From Gudongella sp964607545 (GTDB lineage Bacteria > Bacillota > Clostridia > Tissierellales > Tissierellaceae): a stretch of DNA of 9,360 nt. The notes under the pieces were generated by a model. It was not told where the DNA came from. It did no database searches and saw nothing but the letters and a program-made list of their open reading frames with translations. Positions 6,530 through 9,360 of the stretch are shown here, in pieces. The position numbers and the translations under genes were made by a program. Within the stretch, counting starts at the first letter, position 1. Every line of letters starts with the position of its first letter. The stretch is from NCBI GenBank assembly GCA_964607545.1, contig CAZSLV010000073.1, positions 1 through 9,360 of the forward strand. The letters are read 5' to 3'.

Positions 6530-6889
6530 ATGGACTCTGAAAAAAATAATCCTATAAAGTATAGTGTTAAGGTCCAAGTATTTAAAAGTAAAAAAGGCTT
6601 TGGCCCTGGAATTGCTAAAATCATGGACCTAGTAGAAGAGACAGGTAGACTTTCAGATGCATACAAGAAGATGTACCTAGCTCCAAGTAAGGGTTGGAAG
6701 ATAATTAAAAGGGCAGAAGAAGAATTTGGCTTCCCATTGATAATAAGTGAAGTTGGCGGAAGTGGGGGAGGAAAATCTTATCTTTCAAAGGAAGGAAAGG
6801 ATTTGTTAAAAAGGTATAAATTATTTGTATCTGAATTAGATCTAGAGGCAGAAAGAATTTTCAATAAGCATTTTAAGTCACAGAAGTAG
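6530..6889 (+). CDS. ModE-type winged-helix DNA-binding protein without MOP domains
   Basis: A 119-residue protein equal to the N-terminal DNA-binding part of ModE (LysR-like winged helix). Seen: a KxGFGPGIAKIMDLVEETGRLSDAY start (22-45), the recognition-helix region APSKGWKIIKRAEEEFG (51-67), and the Gly-rich wing EVGGSGGGKSYLSKEGKDLL (74-93). E. coli ModE (about 262 residues) adds a pair of molybdate-binding MOP domains; here only about 25 residues follow the wing, so the usual ligand pocket is absent. It therefore senses by another route, works with a partner, or is constitutive. It likely regulates the surrounding transport and oxidoreductase genes through the dyads at 5672-5695 and 6929-6952 (inference). 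Its ATG follows TAGGAGGGAG, a very strong ribosome site, in the same operon as fdhD. Confidence 0.88.
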   Translation: MDSEKNNPIKYSVKVQVFKSKKGFGPGIAKIMDLVEETGRLSDAYKKMYLAPSKGWKIIKRAEEEFGFPLIISEVGGSGGGKSYLSKEGKDLLKRYKLFVSELDLEAERIFNKHFKSQK

Positions 6890-6896
6890 TATCTTA

Positions 6897-6915
6897 ATCG
6901 CCCCAAAAGGGCGAT
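6897..6915 (+). terminator. Short hairpin between modE-like gene and modA (weak terminator or attenuator)
   Basis: ATCGCCC and GGGCGAT form a perfect 7-bp stem around CAAAA, seven bases after the modE-like stop codon. It is followed by AAAATTTTATT rather than a clean U-run, so partial termination is more likely than complete. It would allow different levels of fdhD-modE and modABC from one transcript. The palindrome might also be a protein site. Confidence 0.45.
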
Positions 6916-6928
6916 AAAATTTTATTAG

Positions 6929-6952
6929 CGTTACTCTCAAATAAGAGCATTG
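6929..6952. promoter_or_regulatory. Second candidate ModE-like operator in the modA leader
   Basis: CGTTACTCTC-N4-AAGAGCATTG resembles the dyad at 5672-5695: the first five bases (CGTTA), the TCT/AGA core and the spacing are shared. At position 6 and its partner 19 the two sites change together (T:A in one, C:G in the other), as expected for a dyad. Its outer right half is degenerate. It ends just before the modA ribosome site, a place suited to repression. A TAAAAT box at 6915-6920 could be a -10, but no convincing -35 is present. Confidence 0.4.
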
Positions 6953-6969
6953 AAATAAGGAGAATGAAA

Positions 6970-7785
6970 GTGAAATCAAAGAAATTATTATTATTTACAA
7001 TCACAGGCTTGTTATCACTTAGTCTTTTACTAGCTTGCAATAAAAAAGCTCCTAGAATAGATAAGCTATCTAGTGGTAAGAATCTAGAGGAAGTAGAATT
7101 ATTGGTATCTGCAGCTGCAAGTATGACAGATGTCCTAGGAGAAATAGCCCTTTCTTATAAGGAAGTAGCACCTAATATTAAGCTAGTATTTACCTTTGGT
7201 CCCTCAGGAGGTCTTCAAGCCCAAATTGAAGAAGGTGCCCCAGTTGATATTTTTATTTCAGCAGCCCAAAAACAAATGAATGCACTTAAGGAAAAGGATT
7301 TGCTTATTGAGGAAACAATCTACACCCTCTTAGTAAATAAAGTTGTTTTAATTACTCCTAAAGAAGATAATATTGGAATTACATCCTTTAAGGACCTAAC
7401 TTCAAATGCTAATATTAAAAAGATTGCCCTTGGAGACCCCAGTAATGTACCTGTGGGCCAATACAGCGAGGAGATATTTACAAGCTTAAATATCTTAGAC
7501 CAAATAAAGGAAAAGGCTATCTATGGGAGTGATGTAAGGACTGTTCTTACATGGGTTGAAAATAAGGAAGTAGATGCAGGTCTTGTATATGAAACAGATG
7601 CAATGACTAGCGATAAGGTTAAAATAGTAAGAAAAGCACCAGAGGGAAGTCACAAGGAAGTAACTTACCCCCTTGCTGTTATTAAGACTAGTAAATACAT
7701 AGAAGAAGCTAAGGAATTTTTAGCCTATCTTAGAACAAGTGAAGCAGGAAAAATTTTCACAAAATATGGTTTCTCAGTAAAATAA
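6970..7785 (+). CDS. modA: Molybdate/tungstate ABC transporter substrate-binding lipoprotein
   Basis: ModA captures molybdate or tungstate outside the membrane and delivers it to ModBC. Numbered from GTG 6970 (271 residues), a Lys-rich N-terminus and hydrophobic segment end in the lipobox LLAC with Cys23, so it is a lipid-anchored exported protein. Family motifs: SAAASMTDVL (Ser51 equivalent to the first oxyanion-binding serine), FGPSGGLQAQIEEGAPVDIFISA (Ser79), GDPSNVPVGQY, GSDVRTVLTWV and DAGLVYETDA (Tyr207). These match the residues that hydrogen-bond molybdate in E. coli ModA, but whether Mo or W is preferred cannot be read from them. The start is chosen from the ribosome site: AAGGAG ends seven bases before GTG 6970 but only one base before the in-frame ATG 6964, which would add two residues. 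Confidence 0.95.
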   Translation: MKSKKLLLFTITGLLSLSLLLACNKKAPRIDKLSSGKNLEEVELLVSAAASMTDVLGEIALSYKEVAPNIKLVFTFGPSGGLQAQIEEGAPVDIFISAAQKQMNALKEKDLLIEETIYTLLVNKVVLITPKEDNIGITSFKDLTSNANIKKIALGDPSNVPVGQYSEEIFTSLNILDQIKEKAIYGSDVRTVLTWVENKEVDAGLVYETDAMTSDKVKIVRKAPEGSHKEVTYPLAVIKTSKYIEEAKEFLAYLRTSEAGKIFTKYGFSVK

Positions 7786-7800
7786 GAAAAGGTGATACAT

Positions 7801-8475
7801 ATGGATTACTCCCCCTTATTAATATCTTTAAAGGCAGCTTCTTTAGCAACTTTAATTACTTTCTTTTTAGGGATTTACTGTGCGTATTTTACTATGAAGC
7901 TAAAGAAACTTAAAGGTCTTCTTGATAGTATCTTTACCCTACCCTTGGTTTTACCTCCTACAATCATTGGGTTTTTTCTACTTGTAATCTTAGGAAGAAA
8001 TAGTTTTATTGGGGCTTTCTTATTAAAGTATGATATATCACTTGTTTTTTCAAGTGCAGCAACAATAATAGCTTCCATAGTTGTTGCCTTCCCCCTAATG
8101 TATAGGACAGCTAGGGGGGCCTTTGAACAATTAGATGAAAATATTATATACGTAGCACGGACCCTAGGTTTAAAAGAACACAAAATACTTTGGAAAATAA
8201 TTATTCCTAATTGCATTTCAGGTTTACTAGCAGGAACTATTCTTGCCTTTGCTAGGGCCCTAGGTGAATTTGGAGCTACTATTATGATAGCAGGCAACAT
8301 ACCTGGTAAGACTCAAACGATGGCCCTAGCAGTCTATAGTGCTGTTCAATCTGGTAATAGGGAATTGGCCTATAAGTGGGTTTTTATCATGGTCCTAATC
8401 TCTTTTGCATCAATCCTCTTGTTAAACAAATTTCAAAATATAAGGTTTTCTAGCCTTAAAAAAGGGGGGAATTAA
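7801..8475 (+). CDS. modB: Molybdate/tungstate ABC transporter permease
   Basis: A 224-residue inner-membrane permease of the ModB family that forms the translocation channel and couples to ModC. About five to six hydrophobic segments are visible (near residues 7-30, 43-65, 81-101, 136-165 with a break, and 190-209). The cytoplasmic EAA-type coupling loop reads ARTLGLKEHKILWKIIIP (119-136), and GEFGATIMIAGNIPGKTQT (155-173) is a strong ModB signature. ATG 7801 is preferred because AAAGGTGAT, a good match to the anti-Shine-Dalgarno core, ends close upstream. The earlier in-frame GTG at 7792 lies inside that site. It is 15 bases after modA, and its stop abuts the start codon of the next gene, so the two are translationally linked. 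Confidence 0.95.
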   Translation: MDYSPLLISLKAASLATLITFFLGIYCAYFTMKLKKLKGLLDSIFTLPLVLPPTIIGFFLLVILGRNSFIGAFLLKYDISLVFSSAATIIASIVVAFPLMYRTARGAFEQLDENIIYVARTLGLKEHKILWKIIIPNCISGLLAGTILAFARALGEFGATIMIAGNIPGKTQTMALAVYSAVQSGNRELAYKWVFIMVLISFASILLLNKFQNIRFSSLKKGGN

Positions 8476-9360
8476 TTGCTTTATGTAGATATTAAAAAAA
8501 AGCTTGGGTCTTTTCAACTTGAAACAAAGTTTGAGATAAATGGTGAAAGGCTGGCCCTCTTAGGGGGATCTGGTTGTGGAAAGACCATGACTTTAAAGTG
8601 TATAGGAGGTATTGAAAAACCCGATGAAGGTATTATCATTTTAAATAAGAGGGTTTTATTCGATAGTAAAAAGAAAATTAATCTAGTACCTCAAGAAAGA
8701 AAGGTAGGCTTATTATTTCAAAATTATGCCCTCTTTCCTAATATGACTTTAAAAGAAAATATAGGAATAGGTATAGCAAAGGATAATAAAAGAAAAGATG
8801 AGATAATAGAGGAAAAAATTAAGGAATTTTCTCTAAAGGGACTTAAGGATAACTACCCCCACCAACTTTCAGGAGGCCAGCAGCAAAGGGTAGCCTTGGC
8901 TAGGATGCTAGTAAATAATCCAGAAATCTTAATGTTCGATGAACCTTTTTCAGCCCTTGATGACCATTTAAGGTGGCAAATGGAAAAATTCCTCCTATCT
9001 GCACTAGATAATTTTAAGGGGTCTTCCCTTTATGTATCCCACAATATTAATGAGGTTTACAGGTTAAGTGATAAGATAGCCATCATGGACGATGGAAAGG
9101 TTAAATCTATAAATGATAAGGTTTCCTTATTTAATAAACCAGATAGTAGAAAAACTGCCTTAGTGACAGGGTGTAAAAATATATCTCATATTAGTAGACT
9201 TGATTCAGAATTTGTCTATGCAAGTGATTGGGATTTAAAACTAAGGTGTCAAGGTGATTTTAATGAGAACATAAGTTACATAGGCATACACAGCCATAAC
9301 ATAGGCTATGATTTTACAGGCTTTACTAAGGAAGATGTACCTTTAAGGGAAAATGAGTAT
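8476..9360 (+). CDS. modC: Molybdate/tungstate ABC transporter ATP-binding protein (C-terminus cut by window edge)
   Basis: The ATPase subunit that powers ModB. An open frame of 295 codons runs without stop to the window end. Seen: Walker A GGSGCGKT (30-37), Q-loop LLFQNYALFPNMT with Gln82, signature LSGGQQQRVALARML (131-145), Walker B ILMFDEP (151-157) and switch His189 in YVSHN. After about residue 228, ALVTGCKNIS leads into a C-terminal regulatory (MOP/TOBE-type) region with YIGIHSHNI, which is truncated here. The start is TTG at 8476, immediately after the modB TAA; AAAGGGGGG lies seven bases upstream inside modB, and translation begins at the family's usual N-terminus (LYVDIKKKLGSFQLE). 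No ATG in frame could serve without deleting the Walker A region. The rest of its accessory domain, and whether it carries a full MOP fold, cannot be seen. Confidence 0.93.
   Translation, partial: MLYVDIKKKLGSFQLETKFEINGERLALLGGSGCGKTMTLKCIGGIEKPDEGIIILNKRVLFDSKKKINLVPQERKVGLLFQNYALFPNMTLKENIGIGIAKDNKRKDEIIEEKIKEFSLKGLKDNYPHQLSGGQQQRVALARMLVNNPEILMFDEPFSALDDHLRWQMEKFLLSALDNFKGSSLYVSHNINEVYRLSDKIAIMDDGKVKSINDKVSLFNKPDSRKTALVTGCKNISHISRLDSEFVYASDWDLKLRCQGDFNENISYIGIHSHNIGYDFTGFTKEDVPLRENEY

Noticed and set aside
7875..8300. Minus-strand open frame of 141 codons inside modB
   Set aside because: Antisense to a permease with strong ModB signatures; long only because of composition.

Overview
The window is AT-rich, uses strong AGGAGG-type ribosome binding sites and favours AGG and ATA codons. 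Together with the gene families, this points to an anaerobic low-GC Gram-positive bacterium (Clostridia/Tissierellia type). That placement is an inference from composition and gene content. Everything recognisable concerns one theme: molybdate/tungstate uptake, molybdopterin cofactor (Moco) maturation, and one Mo/W oxidoreductase of unknown substrate. There are no mobile elements, tRNA or rRNA genes, or CRISPR arrays, and no gene-free stretch longer than about 250 bases.

Left half, minus strand (read right to left from a divergent promoter region at about 5538-5785). A 16-cysteine ferredoxin subunit with a twin-arginine N-terminus (YdhY-like, 4875-5537) is followed by an aldehyde:ferredoxin oxidoreductase (AOR) family catalytic subunit (YdhV-like, 2746-4860). 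Next is an acidic, internally duplicated protein in the position of E. coli YdhW (1991-2722). The order is that of the first three genes of E. coli ydhYVWXUT, without the second ferredoxin, the cytochrome b or YdhT. A strong hairpin (1941-1980) closes this operon. Behind it, probably from its own promoter, come a Moco-binding-domain protein with a cysteine-rich tail (723-1748) and a MoeA-type molybdopterin molybdotransferase (721 to beyond the window's left edge).

Right half, plus strand. An FdhD-family protein lacking the catalytic CxxC (5786-6514) is followed by a ModE-type DNA-binding protein without molybdate-binding domains (6530-6889). Then comes a molybdate/tungstate ABC transporter: the lipoprotein ModA (6970-7785), the permease ModB (7801-8475) and the ATPase ModC (8476 to beyond the right edge).

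How they fit together: ModABC imports the oxyanion, MoeA and the Moco-binding protein insert or handle the metal on molybdopterin, and FdhD may chaperone or modify the cofactor. YdhV would be the client enzyme, passing electrons to YdhY. Two related 24-bp dyads, one midway between the divergent promoters (5672-5695) and one in the modA leader (6929-6952), are candidate operators for the local ModE-like protein. The points most worth a second look are the CxxC-less FdhD, the reduced ydhYVW module with an intact RR signal, the duplicated YdhW-position protein and the shared dyad.
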